NCBI GenBank assembly: GCA_004154925.1
Contig: QJNS01000126.1
Location: 162,696-226,695, forward strand
From: Monosporascus cannonballus
Taxonomy: Eukaryota > Ascomycota > Sordariomycetes > Xylariales
DNA: 64,000 nucleotides
Reading direction: 5' to 3'
The notes under the pieces: generated by a model
The model's input: only the letters and a program-made list of their open reading frames with translations
Told to the model about the DNA's origin: nothing
Database searches by the model: none
Made by a program: the position numbers and the translations under genes
Part shown: positions 35,734 through 48,759 of the stretch, piece by piece
Layout of the letters: each line of letters opens with the position of its first letter
How positions within the stretch are numbered: position 1 is the stretch's first letter

Positions 35734-36105
35734 TATTACGACCCAAATTAAGATCGATTACAAAAACGGTCGGATTTATATAAGGAGGATTACGTAATTT
35801 GGATTTTTTTAACATTAAAATCCAAATAAATTTATATAAAATTAATCGAATCTAATAACATTAGATTTATAACGATATCAAAATCTAATATAAATCCAAT
35901 TAATTTATATAAGATATATACGTTTATTATTTCCATAATTTAAATACTTTTAATTTGTAATATACTATCGTTATTTAAAGCATCCTTGGAATTACGAAAC
36001 GTAATACGTTATTATATCCATTATTTAGATTTCTACGATACTTCTGCTAATATAAATTTGTACGACTAAGGTTTAATAGTTGGTTAAATCGCATAGCTCG
36101 TCATA
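35734..36105 (+). repeat. 3' LTR of Gypsy-2
   Basis: 372 bp, aligned end to end with 29573-29945. Differences are almost all transitions. Confidence 0.88.
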
Positions 36106-36110
36106 TTAAT

Positions 36111-37904
36111 AACCTTTTAATAGTATATTAATTATGCATTTAAAATTTAACAAATATAACTTATATACGTATTTAGGAGCTATTTCTATTGTTAAATATA
36201 CAAAACGAATACTTTAAATATTTACGTACTATGTTAATATTTTAATAAAAGTACTTTTTTATTTAAAAACTATTATTTTTTCAAAATTTGTAATTATTGT
36301 AAAAAAGATTAAATTAGATTACGAAGAAATAACAGCTACTTAAATATAATTAAAACTAATCAACGCTTATAACCAACATATTTTTAAAGCGTTTTAATAA
36401 ATTTAAAAATAAAGAAATATTTAAATAGCGAATTATTTATTACTTTTATTTTGGAGGTTTAAGCCGATGAAACTCTAGTTTATCAGCAATAATATATATA
36501 AACTTGAAAAAGATTAATTTTAATACAAAGGTTTATATATTTTAAATATTCTAAATGTTATATTACGTTAGCATATACTGGATACATCATATTTTTTATT
36601 ATTACTTATAAGTAAAGTAAAATATAAAAATTTAATATTATATAATTAAATTAAATCAAGTAATGTATTACCTTCTATTTTTGAAGCAAAAAATAAATAC
36701 AATTTAATTAACAAATATTTTAAGAACCAAAACTTAAAATTTCAATTATAAAATTAAATTGTTTATGAAAAGATTTAATATATATTTAAAGATATTTAAA
36801 TTAATAATTGAAAATAATAATTTAAAAGCTTTAAAAAATGGAGCGTTCCTATAATTAATTACGAAATAATAGATTTTTAAAAATATAAAGAATAAAAGTA
36901 ATATTAAAAATATTATTACTCGAGCTACTATTATATAATAATTCGAAATTTACTATAATATTTAATGTAAATTATTTAACAAATTTTACAAAAATTAAAT
37001 ATTCTTAAAAAGAATTCATTTAATTATAATAACGAAATATATAAATTGTTATTAAAATATTTCAGAAAAATAGAAACCGATCTCAGTTTTTAAAAATTAT
37101 ATTTTTATATTTAAAAATTACTGATTGAAGTGTTAATATCGAATGTCTTTACTAATTTACACAAAAACGATAATAAAAAACAATGAAATTTTTAATATAA
37201 TTAAACACAGCTTTTCCAGAGACATATTGAGTGAATTAAAAAGAAAATATATATTGCTGCATTTAATTTCTTAATAGATAAAAATTAAAAAGTATTTATT
37301 TTACTATAACCTAAAGTTATTGAAAATATTTATAAATATTTGAGATAGAGTAGTAATGATATCACTAATATCAAGTTCTTTAATAGTTTTATAAAAACAA
37401 ATTGCCGTAAGTAAAATAATTTTTACAACTAATTTACAATGCGAATTCCGAATATCTTATATTTAAAATTGTATTATATGTTATTGTAATATATATATTT
37501 TAAAAACCGTTAAGTGAATTAAATTATAAAACCAGCGAAAAGTTCGAAAACCTTTTATACGTAGATTAAATATATTTTAAATGCTTATTAGGTAAAAGTT
37601 AATGTTTTTTAAATTAAATAGATCTTACTAAATTAATCTACGAATATAAGATTAATATATATCCAAATTAACCATAATTAAATTTATAGATTTAGAGTAA
37701 AATCTTATAAAATTTTAATAATATATTTTAAATATGAAAATAATTATTGACTATTATATTAAAAATATTAAATACAATATTTGAAGTATAAGCTATATCG
37801 ATATATAATTTTAATATAATTAGCTTTATTTAAAAACTTTAAAGTTAAATCTACTTTATAGATTATTTTATAAAAAACCCTTTTAATAAATTTTATTATA
37901 AATA
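36111..37904. other. AT-rich DNA without recognisable genes
   Basis: AT-rich, but CpA and TpG are commoner than in the Gypsy elements, so this looks like ordinary AT-rich spacer or very old repeat. Nothing assigned. Confidence 0.4.
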
Positions 37905-37906
37905 TA

Positions 37907-39743
37907 ACGTACTATATAAGTGAGCTGGATATACAAATAAGCTGGACATTTTCTTTTAGTAATTTTACCATTCCACTTTCATTATTTATTTCTTAATAAT
38001 TACGATATGTAACGGCTTACAAAAGAATGGAGAATAAATCTAGCTATTTAAGCTAAGAAAAATAACCCGAACATTAGTTATAAAGATTTGGTTCTATTTA
38101 TAATATCTTATATTTTATCTTAAAAACGCGATATAACGATATATGCGCCCGAGCCGATATTATTTTTCCTTTATAAAAATTAACGCCGATCGAAAGAAAA
38201 TCGATGATTAAAAAAGTTTTTAACCTAGATACGCAAACGTGTTTTGTTCGGCTTTAGTACGTTAAAGATATGGCGAATTTGCTGCTTACGTAACGCATTG
38301 CGATACGCGTTAGGGTTAATTAGTTATTTAACTTTATTAAACGGTAAAAAAAATTTAAAACGCCTTTATATAGACTAATAAATAGCTAAAAGGTTTTATG
38401 CGAAAATTTGAGTTATTTCGAAAATAGTTTAAGCTTTTTTGGCCTATAATTATAAAATATAATATCGCAAAAAAAGATATTTATAATTTCGACGAAACGA
38501 AGTTTTTAACGAGATACTTTATAATAATAAATATAGTTATTATTAACGCTAAAAAATATATAAAACCTAAATAGGTCTAATACAAAATTCGGAATAATTT
38601 ACAATAATATAAGTCGTTAATTTTTAAGGCTGGGTTTTATCCTTATTTATTATTTTTGCTGAAAAAAACAACTTTTTTTGCTGGTTCGCCGATAGCTTAT
38701 TCTCACTTCATTAAAGGTTTATTATAAGCGAAAACAGCTAAATAATAAATAAATTAAATTTAAACTGCGTTAAATATTTCGATGAATCTAGTAAAATATG
38801 TATTAAAAGTTCGAAACGTTTTTTATTTTCAACGGTTATAAAAGTTATTAATCGATCGAATTCGAAAATTATTACGCGAATAACGATATTATTACGTTTT
38901 ATATATCCGCTTATTTTTCTTATCGATTTTAATCTTTCGACGTATTTTGTTTTTTTTTCGTATTAAAACGCGTTTATTTACTGTATATGGAAAATCTTAT
39001 ACGACGATACGTTACCCATATCGTCAAGGAGAATTTTATCGCCGGTTTTTGCAACTCGTTCAAAGCTATTATAATAACCGATAATATTAAATCTGGATTC
39101 GCAAAAGCGGAATTTGTTTTATTCGATCTTAATTGCGTTCTTTCTTAATTAAAAGTTTTAGTCGTATTTATACTAAATGTTTCGCCGTTTATTTTTATTA
39201 TTTTCGTTATTTTCTTACTTATGAAAACCCTTAGAAATATTATTAAAGTAATTCGACGAAAACGTTAGTTGTAAAGGAAAATTAAAAGAATTACTAAGAT
39301 AATTCGCTAACAAAAATCCTTAAATCGGTTAGTTTTTAGTATAAAAATAATCTAATATTTTTATATCAAATCGCTTTTTTTCGGAAGAAAAATAATTATT
39401 TTCGTAAAACGAAGTACGTTTTTAAAAAGAAGGAATATTTACTGTAAGGAAGGCATAAACTTTTATAGTTACGAAAAAAGGTGGTAATAAACAATCGCAG
39501 TGAATAACGACTAAAAGTAATTGTCGTAAGAGGGTTTAGGCGAAAAAACGGAAATATAGCGTTTGTAACAAGCTCGGACATAATGCGCGTATTTATAAGA
39601 AAGCTGTAAATATATCTAGCGATAAAAAATCGATTAGTTTGAATTAATTTATTGCGTTATAGTTATTTTATTTAAATTTGTTGCCGCAAAGTGCTAAAAA
39701 GTGTCCAGCTTATTTGTGTATTCAGCTCACTTATATAATACGT
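37907..39743 (+). mobile_element. Fot1/pogo-type DNA transposon, RIP-inactivated
   Basis: 1,837 bp, the usual size for fungal Fot1/pogo elements. Terminal inverted repeats of about 46 bp begin ACGTAYTATATAAGTGAGCT and are flanked by TA (37905-37906, 39744-39745). Differences between the two ends are mostly C/T or G/A. A degraded pogo-family transposase fills the plus strand. Confidence 0.9.
38020..39660 (+). pseudogene. Pogo-family (DDE_1) transposase remnant
   Basis: Recognisable blocks: LTPIERKSMIKKVFNLDTQT followed by YVKDMANLLL (the helix-turn-helix part), YNFDETKF with the first catalytic Asp at 38491-38493, a FYPYL...KKTTFFAGS region, and near 39560 a C-terminal knuckle-like CNKLGHNARIYKK. 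Stops and frameshifts throughout. Confidence 0.82.
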
Positions 39744-39745
39744 TA

Positions 39746-41095
39746 TTTAATTTTTAATTTTAATAATGAAACTATATAATATCTTTTTTACAATAATAAA
39801 CGGACTTATTAAACATACTGTTATACGTTTATTATGAATATTATTATAAATAATTAAGCGGATTTTTTTAAACTTTTTTTATTTTAGTTATCCGAGTTAT
39901 GATAAAATGCATAAAAACTTATTATTTATTAGCAGATTTTAATCTATGGTATATAATCGGTTCATAATATAATTATAATTAAACGTACTATTAGTTGTTT
40001 TAAAAACTGTTAATCAAAAAAGGTTAAAATCAGATTTAATATATTGTATACAAATATAAATAATTATAAAAAGTTAAATTCAAAGATTATACAAAATTAA
40101 ATAATATATAATATACTAAAATATTCGGCGTATAATTAAATCTTAGTTTATATATTATAATATTAATATTTACAAAAAGATTTAAAGGTTTACATAAAAT
40201 AAAGCCACAATAGCTCGCTTTTTAAAAACCAATAATTAGTAATAGATTACCTACTAAAAATAGAAACAATATACGTAATATTTCTTTAAAATAATATAAA
40301 TATTCGTTTTTAAAAATTATTTAAATTGATATTAAAAGAAATTTACAAATGGATTAGAAAACTAATCGAAGTAAAAAAGAATTATATTATAATTTTAAAC
40401 TTAAACCTTTTTAACAAAATAATTGAAATATTTTATATACGAACTAATAAAATACAATTAAATAAAATATTACACTAAAGACCAACGAAATTTATAAAGT
40501 AAAAGTAATGTAATTTTAAAAGACATAACCGTGATAAATAATATTTAATATTATAAAAAGTTACAATAACGAAAACTATTTGTAAAAATAACTTAATAAC
40601 GCTACTAAAGAAAAAAAAATAAAAATTACTTTGAGAAATAGTTTTTAAAAAACGAAATATTTGTTTAATAGTAGATTGTTAGTTACTAATAAGTTTTTAC
40701 GTTGTATCGGCCGGATATTTTTAAACAAAAATTTCTACTAACAAATTTATTATTTCTCTGTAATTTTTAACGTTTTTTTATATTAAAAAACCTAACTTTA
40801 TTTTATTAAATACATGAAAATAATAATGTTCAAGTACTAAAATAATAATAATAAAATTTATAAAAAATTTAAAATGAATAAGTTTAAAACGTTGATAATT
40901 TAGTATTATTTTAAATTGACTTTAGCGAAAGATTTAGCAATTTTTTAACGGCATTTTGTTTTTTCTTATTGACGTTAATCAGATATTAAGTAATAAAATA
41001 TTTACTTTTTTGCTATTCGATAACGAAAATTGCAAGTTTGTTTTTAAAGTATTAATATAATAATAACGGTTATATTAGTTTAAAACTATATCTAC
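39746..41095. other. AT-rich DNA without recognisable genes
   Basis: No terminal repeats, hairpins or protein motifs noticed. Confidence 0.4.
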
Positions 41096-41100
41096 GTTTA

Positions 41101-41263
41101 TGTTAGAGATAAAATCGTAAAAATGATAAAGATGTAGCATTAAGAGAGAATATGGAATGTCGACGAGCTAACTAGCTATATAAGGATCAGCTTAGGCCTG
41201 CTAAGCTATTAGCTGCTAAGACTAATGCTCTTAGCAGCTTTTAAAACCGTATGATCTCTAACA
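41101..41263 (+). mobile_element. Solo LTR, family B
   Basis: 163 bp starting TGTTAGAGATAAAATCGTAA and ending GATCTCTAACA, with inverted termini TGTTAGAGAT/ATCTCTAACA. A perfect duplication GTTTA lies on both sides (41096-41100, 41264-41268). A TATA-like CTATATAAGG sits in the middle. A second copy is at 47731-47892. A non-LTR MITE with a 5-bp duplication is the alternative. Confidence 0.75.
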
Positions 41264-41268
41264 GTTTA

Positions 41269-41999
41269 TTAAAATTATTTTAATAGCTTTTTATATTTAA
41301 TTAATCGTAGCTTAATAATAATATGAAGGTAATAACGTTTAAATTACGAAAATGTTAATTTCTGGGCTTTTTGAAAATGTTTTTAACTTTTTTTAAAAAA
41401 ATGTAAGTAATATTTATATTTAGATTTTACTAAATACCAATATTAATATATAATAATGTAAAATATATCTCAAGTATAATAATAATTATTTCTATCCAAA
41501 ATTACTTTGGATTTATATTAATTTTAGATTTTAACTTTTAGTTATAAAGTTACATTAATATTTCTTTATTATAACGAACTTTAAAATTTTATATATTTAA
41601 TATATATATAATCGAACAACGATTTAAACAATTATTAATATTCGTTAAATAACGGTAATATAATACGGGTTAAATATTTGTTTTTGTTATTGTTACAGTT
41701 ATAATAATAATATTATTATTACTATTATTAAAAAGTAAAATATTAAAATTTAAAAAGAATTTATAATAAATTAATTAATTATTAAATTCTTTTCATCCTT
41801 TTTCATCTTGGTATAGTTTTATACAGCGGTATTTTTAACTAAAACAAGTAATACTTTATTAATTACTTTCTTTTGCTTTTTTCCGTATCTTTAATTATAG
41901 ATTTAAAAATAAAAACACAGTAAAAAAGTCTTATTAAATATTAAAATACGATCCTCGTTTTAGGCTCCAACGCCTTATTAATAATTGTTTGGTTTATAT
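41269..41999. other. AT-rich spacer
   Basis: No gene or repeat recognised. Confidence 0.4.
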
Positions 42000-42173
42000 T
42001 GTTAGCTAGCCAAATGTGATATAGAATATCAGATATGAAAAAGTAATCTTCGAATCGGAAGATATATACTCCGTTGCTAGGTTATATAAAAGCTGTACGT
42101 GTTGGGAAAATGTACTTAATTAGCTAAATAAAATAACGAAACTAATATCTCTTGTATCTGATATTTAAATGTT
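42000..42173 (+). repeat. Partial LTR, family C (5' part only)
   Basis: Begins TGTTAGCTAGCC and follows the family-C LTR at 47661-49001 through GATATATACTCCGTTGCTAGG to the TATCTGATA region. It lacks the last about 110 bp (R-U5 half). It shows the sequence of the family before the insertions present in the other copy. Confidence 0.7.
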
Positions 42174-42960
42174 TTAATTGTTTAAATATTAATTAATTAA
42201 TTAGTACTAAAACGATATAAGTTATATATTAAAAATAACCGTAAATATTCTATTTAAAAATTCCCTAATAATAACTATTTTGCTGATATTTATCGTAATT
42301 TATAAAAAGCCTATGAATTGTGATCGTTTTCAAAGTAAATTTTAATTTACAATATATACGTTTAATTTATAAAATTATATCCATTCCAATTAATTATTTT
42401 TATAACCGGTTAAATTAATAAAATTTAATATAGTCTTATATTCGAAAAAACGATTCAATTTATATACATATAATAATATCATATTTATTTAAAAAGATTT
42501 TATAATTCGTAAAAAAAAATCGATTAATATTTTCGAAATAATAACAAAAATTAAATAAATTTATAATTAAAATTTTACGGCATATATTTATATAAATCGT
42601 AAGTACGAAACATTTTGCAAAAAGAAATAACGATTTTACGAAATAAATTTTAAAATTGATATTTTTAATTAATAAAGAAATAAATATCTTTTCTTAAAAA
42701 GAATTACAAAAAATAATATTTTAACTTAGTTAAATTAAATAAAATATATAATAATAAATTCTTAATTAAGATTTAACGAAAATATTATACATAATTAAAA
42801 TAAATTTAAAATCGGCGAAAGAAGTATATAAATAAATCGTAAAATAATAATATAATATTATAAAAATAAAAATAATAATTATACAAATTAACAACTTATA
42901 TATAGTATTAAACCTTATTATAAAAACTTAATTAATTATGTTTTACAAAATAACGAAAAT
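42174..42960. other. AT-rich spacer
   Basis: Nothing recognised between the LTR fragment and the TRIM-like repeat. Confidence 0.4.
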
Positions 42961-43430
42961 ATAACGTTAACTATAATATTAAAAGGTTAATAATTTCAAA
43001 CTTTAATTAGAATTTAAACATCTTAATTTACCTAGTAAGAACTAGCTACATATATTATTATAATTATTTCCTCTTTTTTAATATAATTTTTCCGACTTTA
43101 AGACTAAATAAAATATCGAACCCCTAAGGTTTTATTACGGCTTATAAGCACATAACGCGGTCGGATCTTTTATGCCGACTACTCGCCGAATATCAGCGGT
43201 TAAAATCTTTTCGGTTTACTTCCTAGCTTTTTTTAGCCTATAGCCGCCTTTATAAAAATTGAACTTTATTTCCGATATATTTTCGAAATAGCGCCGAAAT
43301 CATTAATATACTTAATTAAAAGATAAAATAATTATAAGGTAATAAAGATACGACCTTAATTATAATACTAAAAAATTAATAATTTTAAACTTAATTTAAT
43401 ATTTAAATATTATAATTTATTTTATACAAA
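42961..43430. mobile_element. TRIM-like repeat, copy 1
   Basis: Direct terminal repeats of about 95-100 bp (about 42961-43060 and 43341-43430) flank a core of about 290 bp that is shared with copy 2 (45601-46086). The core includes GCACATAACGCGGTCGGA and AATCTTTTCGGTTTAC. Relative to copy 2 it carries many C-to-T and G-to-A changes, including loss of the B-box-like motif. Exact ends are uncertain. Confidence 0.55.
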
Positions 43431-45600
43431 TTCATTATATATAATAATATATTTTTTAAAATAAAATATATATATATTATTAACACCTTAATTAATTAAT
43501 CAAAAAATTATAGAATTAATAGTTTATTAAAATGTACTTTATTATAAATTTTTAAAAAATATAATACAAAATATTTTGTAAAAGTTTATATTTAAATTCA
43601 TAAAATAATAAGAATATATATAACGAATTTAATATTGAAAATATTTATTCCAAATTTTATATATATATATATTATAAAATATCTTAATATTAATATATAT
43701 TTTTAATAAACTTTTAAAAAATTTATTTTAACAAAAATTATAATTACGTTTAAAGGAAATAAGGCAAATATTAATCCATTTTTTATATAATTATATATAT
43801 AATATATTAAATTTTTGGTTTAATATTTTAATATATTTTTCATTTTATATTTAAAATTAGTAATATATATATTTAATATTAATGAAATTTTTAACTATAA
43901 ATCTATTATATAAAATAAGAAAGTAAACACAAATAATAATTTTATTTCGGTTAATAATTATGAAAAACAAATATTTTAATAAAATAATATTAAAAGAATT
44001 ATTATATTTAAAATATATATAATAAAGTTATTATTATATTAATAAATATTATAATGTTAAATAATGCTTTACAAATATATAAAGCAAAATCAAACGATAA
44101 ATATATAACTTAATACCGTTTTACTTTTAATAATATAATAATTATAGTTTTATTTTCGTATTATATTAATAAGTAAACTTAAATAATTTATTTTTAAAAA
44201 TAAATATTTTATAATATATAACGTATTATTTATAATTTATAAATAAAACGTTAATTTAATACTATGAAAATATTACGTATTAATAATAGGATTAAATAAT
44301 ATTTTCATTTAAAATATTTAATTTTGATTTTAAAAAAATATAATTAAAAGGTTTTATGATAATTAAATATCAAATTTGTAATAAAATAAAAGTTAAAGAA
44401 CAAATATTATATATATTAAATAAAAAGGTTTTTTAATTAAGTTATAAATTAATCAATAATTTTACGGATTTCGAAAACAAATTCGAAAAAATAAAAACAG
44501 GTAATATTTTTTATTAATAAATATCAATATTATTTTTAAAATATTTATTTTAAAAATCGAAAATAAAATATTTCAAAATATATTATATAAAATTTTATAA
44601 TATTAAATAAAAATCTCTAATATTTTATATTTCAATATATAACGTATATATAAAATGGATATATAATTAAATATGAAAATATATTTTATTTTATTAAATT
44701 ATATGTAATGTTTGTTATATTTAATTTAAATATACAAATAATATTATAATACTTAATCGTAAATTTCAATAATTTCTTTTACGAATTTACAGTTATATAA
44801 CTTATATTATATAAAATGTTATAATATAATAATATTAAAAATTAGAAATTAAAAATTTAAATTAATTGTTATATTCATTATTAATTAATAAATATAATTA
44901 AAATTTAAAACTTATTAATAAATAAAGTTATTATTTTTTGAAATTTATAATTTAACGAAAAAATAACTTTTTTAATAAATATTAAAAAGTTTAAAAAGAA
45001 TTAAATTAATAAAATCGAAATAAAATTATTTTTCGTGTAATATTGTTTTAATTTAGTTATAAGTTATTTAAATACATATATATATATCGTAAAAACTTAA
45101 ATAAGTTAATTAATAGTTAAATCGGAAAATTTAAAATAAAATAATATTATTATACAAAGTTTATAAATTAAATATAAATAAATTAATTTATCAAAAAATA
45201 TATATCTTTATGTCTTTATTATCTTTAAATTATTTATATATTTTAATTAACATTTATCTTTATTTTAATATTTATTATAATTATTATATCGATAAAAGAT
45301 AAAATTCATATTAAATTTTTATTATATTATATAATTAAAAATAATAATTAAAAAATAAATTTTATAGTTAAAATATATTTACGGTATATTTTTTTATTAA
45401 AACAAAATTTCGACGTATTTCTAAAACATAAATTTTATTTTATTAATATAATTAATAATCGGTTCGTAAATTCTTAAAATCTAAAAAACGTAATAAATCG
45501 AAATATATCTTTTTATTTAAAAAGTTTTAAATATATTAATATATAAAAACTTTTCATATTATAAAATTATAAAAATATATAATTTATGAATTAATAAGGA
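43431..45600. other. AT-rich spacer
   Basis: Very AT-rich, no repeat ends or coding sequence noticed. Confidence 0.4.
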
Positions 45601-46086
45601 TATAATGTTAACCATAATATCGAAAAATTAATAATTTAAATCCTAATTAAGGTTTAAATATTTTAATCCACCTTATAAGGATTAATTATATATATTATTA
45701 TAACTATTTCCCTTTTTTTAATAAAGTTATTCCGATTTTGGGGCGAAATAAGGTATTAAACCCTTAAGGCTTTATTACGCTTTGTAAGCACATAACGCGG
45801 TCGGACCCTTCGCGCCGACCACTCGCCGAATGTTAACGGTTAAAATCTTTTCGGTTTACCTTTTAGCTTTTTTTAGCTTATAACCGCCCCTGCAGGGATC
45901 GAACCCTGCTTCCGATATATCGCCAAAATAGCGCCGAACTAATTAATGTACCTAATTAAAGTTTAGAATAATAATAAAATAACAAAGGTATAACGTTAAT
46001 TATAATAAAAAAATTAATAATTCCGAATCTTAATTAAGATTTATATATTCTAATCTACCTCATAAAAACTTATTTATGCATATTAT
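45601..46086. mobile_element. TRIM-like repeat, copy 2 (better preserved)
   Basis: Same architecture as copy 1: terminal direct repeats about 45601-45700 and 45988-46086 around a non-coding core. The core has a hairpin GGTCGG...CCGACC near 45801-45824. On the minus strand, near 45890-45915, GCAGGGTTCGATCCCTGC is a perfect 6-bp stem enclosing a match to the pol III B-box GGTTCGANNCC. An A-box-like TAGTTCGGCGC lies about 37 bases upstream of it. No TG/CA ends or target duplication could be fixed. It could be a TRIM, a tRNA-derived SINE-like element, or a composite. Confidence 0.55.
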
Positions 46087-47510
46087 GAGATAATATTAAA
46101 ATATTATTAATTAATTTTAATAAAAGAATATAAAATTTAAAAATATATATAAATATATATTTATAAATGTAATAAAAATAATTAATTATAAAACTATAAT
46201 ATATAATTTATATAATACGTAATAATTTAAGAATATATATAATATTATATATATGTTTATATTTATCGAAATATCTTTTTCAAACTATATTATTACTACA
46301 ATTTAATTTAATTTAAAATTTAAATAATATAATATTATTAATATTTTGATTTATATAAATCTTTTTTATAACTCATATATAAAAATGTTTTTACGAAATT
46401 TATTTTATAATAAAAAGCTATTAATTAAAATGTTTTAAATAATTTAAAGAAATTATCGTTATTATAGTAAAAGAATTTTATTAATGTAATAAAAACTTTA
46501 TAATTTAATTTTGGCTTTTTTTATAAAGTTTGGGTTTTTTAAAATTAAAATATTTTTACGTTAATAATAATATTTATATATATTGTAAAAATACTTAATA
46601 TTTTGGTAATTAGGTAATTTAATATATTATAAACGATATATTTATATTAAAAACAATAAAAACTTTTAAGAATTTTTCGATATAGATATAATTCAAAATT
46701 GTGTTAAATCGAAAATTATATCACTTTAACTTAATTTCATAAAAAGATAAATTATTCTTATTATTAAGCATATATTAATAATTCTCTAAATGTTCTAGAT
46801 ATTATTATTATATTATTATTTAATTCTTGTTTCATTTACTCAAAATTAATTAATAAATATTAAAGAAAAAAATAAAGTTAATATTATATATAATGCGTAA
46901 TATATAATTCGATATATTTTTTCCTGTATTCCAAGTAGTACAATTTAATTTACGCCTTATTATTATGTAATATAAAATGATAAATCGTATTATATTGTAT
47001 TTATTTACTTTTAAAATATTAGTCTTATAATTCCATAACGAAATTTTAATAAAGATTTAAAATATCAGATATTGTATTAAATAATATTATTAACCGAAAA
47101 AGTTTGTATATATATATTATTAAAAGATTTATAAATATAATGTAATAATTATTTTTATTTCAATTATAAAAAAATCCGTTTTATTTTTTAATTAATTGTA
47201 AAATAAAAATTGACTTAAGAAAGATTTATTAAATATAAAATATAATAACTTAGAAATTATATAATTTACTACCGGAAATATGATTTTTATAACAGCAGTA
47301 CCATATATCGATATATATAATTATTAATTACGAAGAAAAAAATAAATTAAATAAATTTTATATTTGCGGATAAACTGTTAACAGATAAATTAAAGAAAAC
47401 CTTAATACGGAAAACCTTTAAATATTTTTGAAAAAAATTAAAATTAATACATGTTATAACAATTTTTAAGTTACGAAAAAAACATTTTACGAGTAATTTT
47501 AAAAAAGGAA
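46087..47510. other. AT-rich spacer
   Basis: No coding sequence recognised. Confidence 0.4.
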
Positions 47511-47578
47511 TTAATTATCGGAAAAAATTAATTATCGGAAAAAATTAATTATCGGAAAAAATTAATTATCGGAAAAAA
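47511..47578. repeat. Tandem repeat, 4 copies of a 17-bp unit
   Basis: Four perfect head-to-tail copies of TTAATTATCGGAAAAAA. Confidence 0.9.
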
Positions 47579-47730
47579 GATAAAATAAATAACTATAACT
47601 TTAGGAAATAATAAAAAGTAACGATTAACGCTCTAAATGCTTTAAGGCGTTAAGGGGATATGTCAACTAGCCAGGTGTGCTATAGCACACCAAATACGTA
47701 AAAGTCACCTGCTGATCGGAACATATATAC

Positions 47731-47892
47731 TGTTAGGGATAAAATCGTAAAGATGATGAAAATGTAGGATTAAAGAGAATATGAAATGTTGACGAGCTAA
47801 CTAGCTATATATGGGTCTGCCAAGGTCACCTGATATGGTGACGCATGGACCTGCCATACTGGAACCCTGGCGTACCCGTATAATCCCTAACA
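47731..47892 (+). mobile_element. Solo LTR, family B, inserted in the family-C LTR
   Basis: 162 bp, starts TGTTAGGGATAAAATCGTAA and ends AATCCCTAACA; clearly the same family as 41101-41263, but the second half differs. Left duplication TATAC (47726-47730). The right copy was TATAC too but has since been split by the MITE. Confidence 0.78.
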
Positions 47893-47896
47893 TATA

Positions 47897-48759
47897 AGGC
47901 GGCACCCCGATCAACGCCCCACCCCCCCAACGCGCCGTCATTTCCTATACAAAATCAACAAAACTGCATATTTATAACTAATTAACAAAAATAGGTATTA
48001 AGAAATTAACAACAAAATAACAATTAAAACCTTAAAATAAGAGGATACATGGAATATTATTTAAAAAATATTTATATTTATAGCAAGAAAATTATGTTTA
48101 AACTGACAAAATCAAACGTTAACATTTTTACATACAAATTGTATGGCAAAATGTTAAGATCAGACGAGTAAATTTAGTTATGAAAAAATACGTAATAAAA
48201 ACAAATAAAAATAAAACTTTTTTACTTGATTTAACTTAAGTTAATTTTCTATAAGGTATTAAAATATTATTTACATGTACGTATTATTCGTTACGTTATT
48301 ATTATTTGAAAATATAATATTATTTTCTTTATACACAATTGTTCCCACTTTTACTACACTTTTACGATTTATATTATATTTTTATATTTAATAAAGATAT
48401 GAAAAATTAAAAACCCTAATTATGTAACTTTTATAAACAAATAATAATACATTAAATATCTTTTTAATATATTTAAAATTAAGAAAGTTATTAATTTTTT
48501 TCTTGGTGTATATAAAAGGTTTAATAAAACGTAGTTTCAAATAAAATAAATTATCTAAAAATATTACATAATTATTACAATTTTTTAATTATGCTTAGTC
48601 CGTAGAGGGCTTAAAACTAATAATAGTATTAAAGGCCGCTTATTTTTCTGATTTCTATTCGAATTTTAAAGTATTATTGAAAATATAGCGATTTTGCCGA
48701 TTTTGTATGGGAAATCGCCGGCGCGTTGAGGGGGTGGGGCGTTGATCGGGGTGCCGCCT
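47897..48759. mobile_element. 863-bp MITE with long GC-rich inverted ends
   Basis: Inverted repeats begin AGGCGGCACCCCGATCAACG and agree at all but one of the first 40 or so bases, with weaker similarity to about 70. TA flanks both sides (47895-47896, 48760-48761). The interior (about 47960-48690) is AT-rich but not depleted of CpA and TpG, has no coding frame, and therefore does not look RIP-mutated. TA duplication suggests a Tc1/mariner-type mobiliser. Confidence 0.85.

Larger units (their letters stand above)
29573..36105 (+). mobile_element. Gypsy-2: complete Gypsy LTR retrotransposon, heavily RIP-mutated
   Basis: 6,533 bp with LTRs at 29573-29945 (373 bp) and 35734-36105 (372 bp) and a perfect 5-bp duplication TTAAT outside them (29568-29572, 36106-36110). 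The 5' LTR begins TGTTACGACC; the 3' LTR begins TATTACGACC, a RIP-type change. A purine tract (about 35719-35733) precedes the 3' LTR. Internal sequence is extremely AT-rich but keeps gag and RT landmarks on the plus strand. It is a different family from Gypsy-1 (LTRs unrelated) and appears more heavily mutated. Confidence 0.88.

Noticed and set aside
47511..47578. Tandem 17-bp units as a CRISPR array
   Set aside because: Units are contiguous with no spacers, and the host is a eukaryote.
29068..47650. AT-rich block as a mitochondrial DNA insertion
   Set aside because: It contains nuclear-type retrotransposons and DNA transposons with target duplications, shows RIP, and no mitochondrial genes or introns were recognised.
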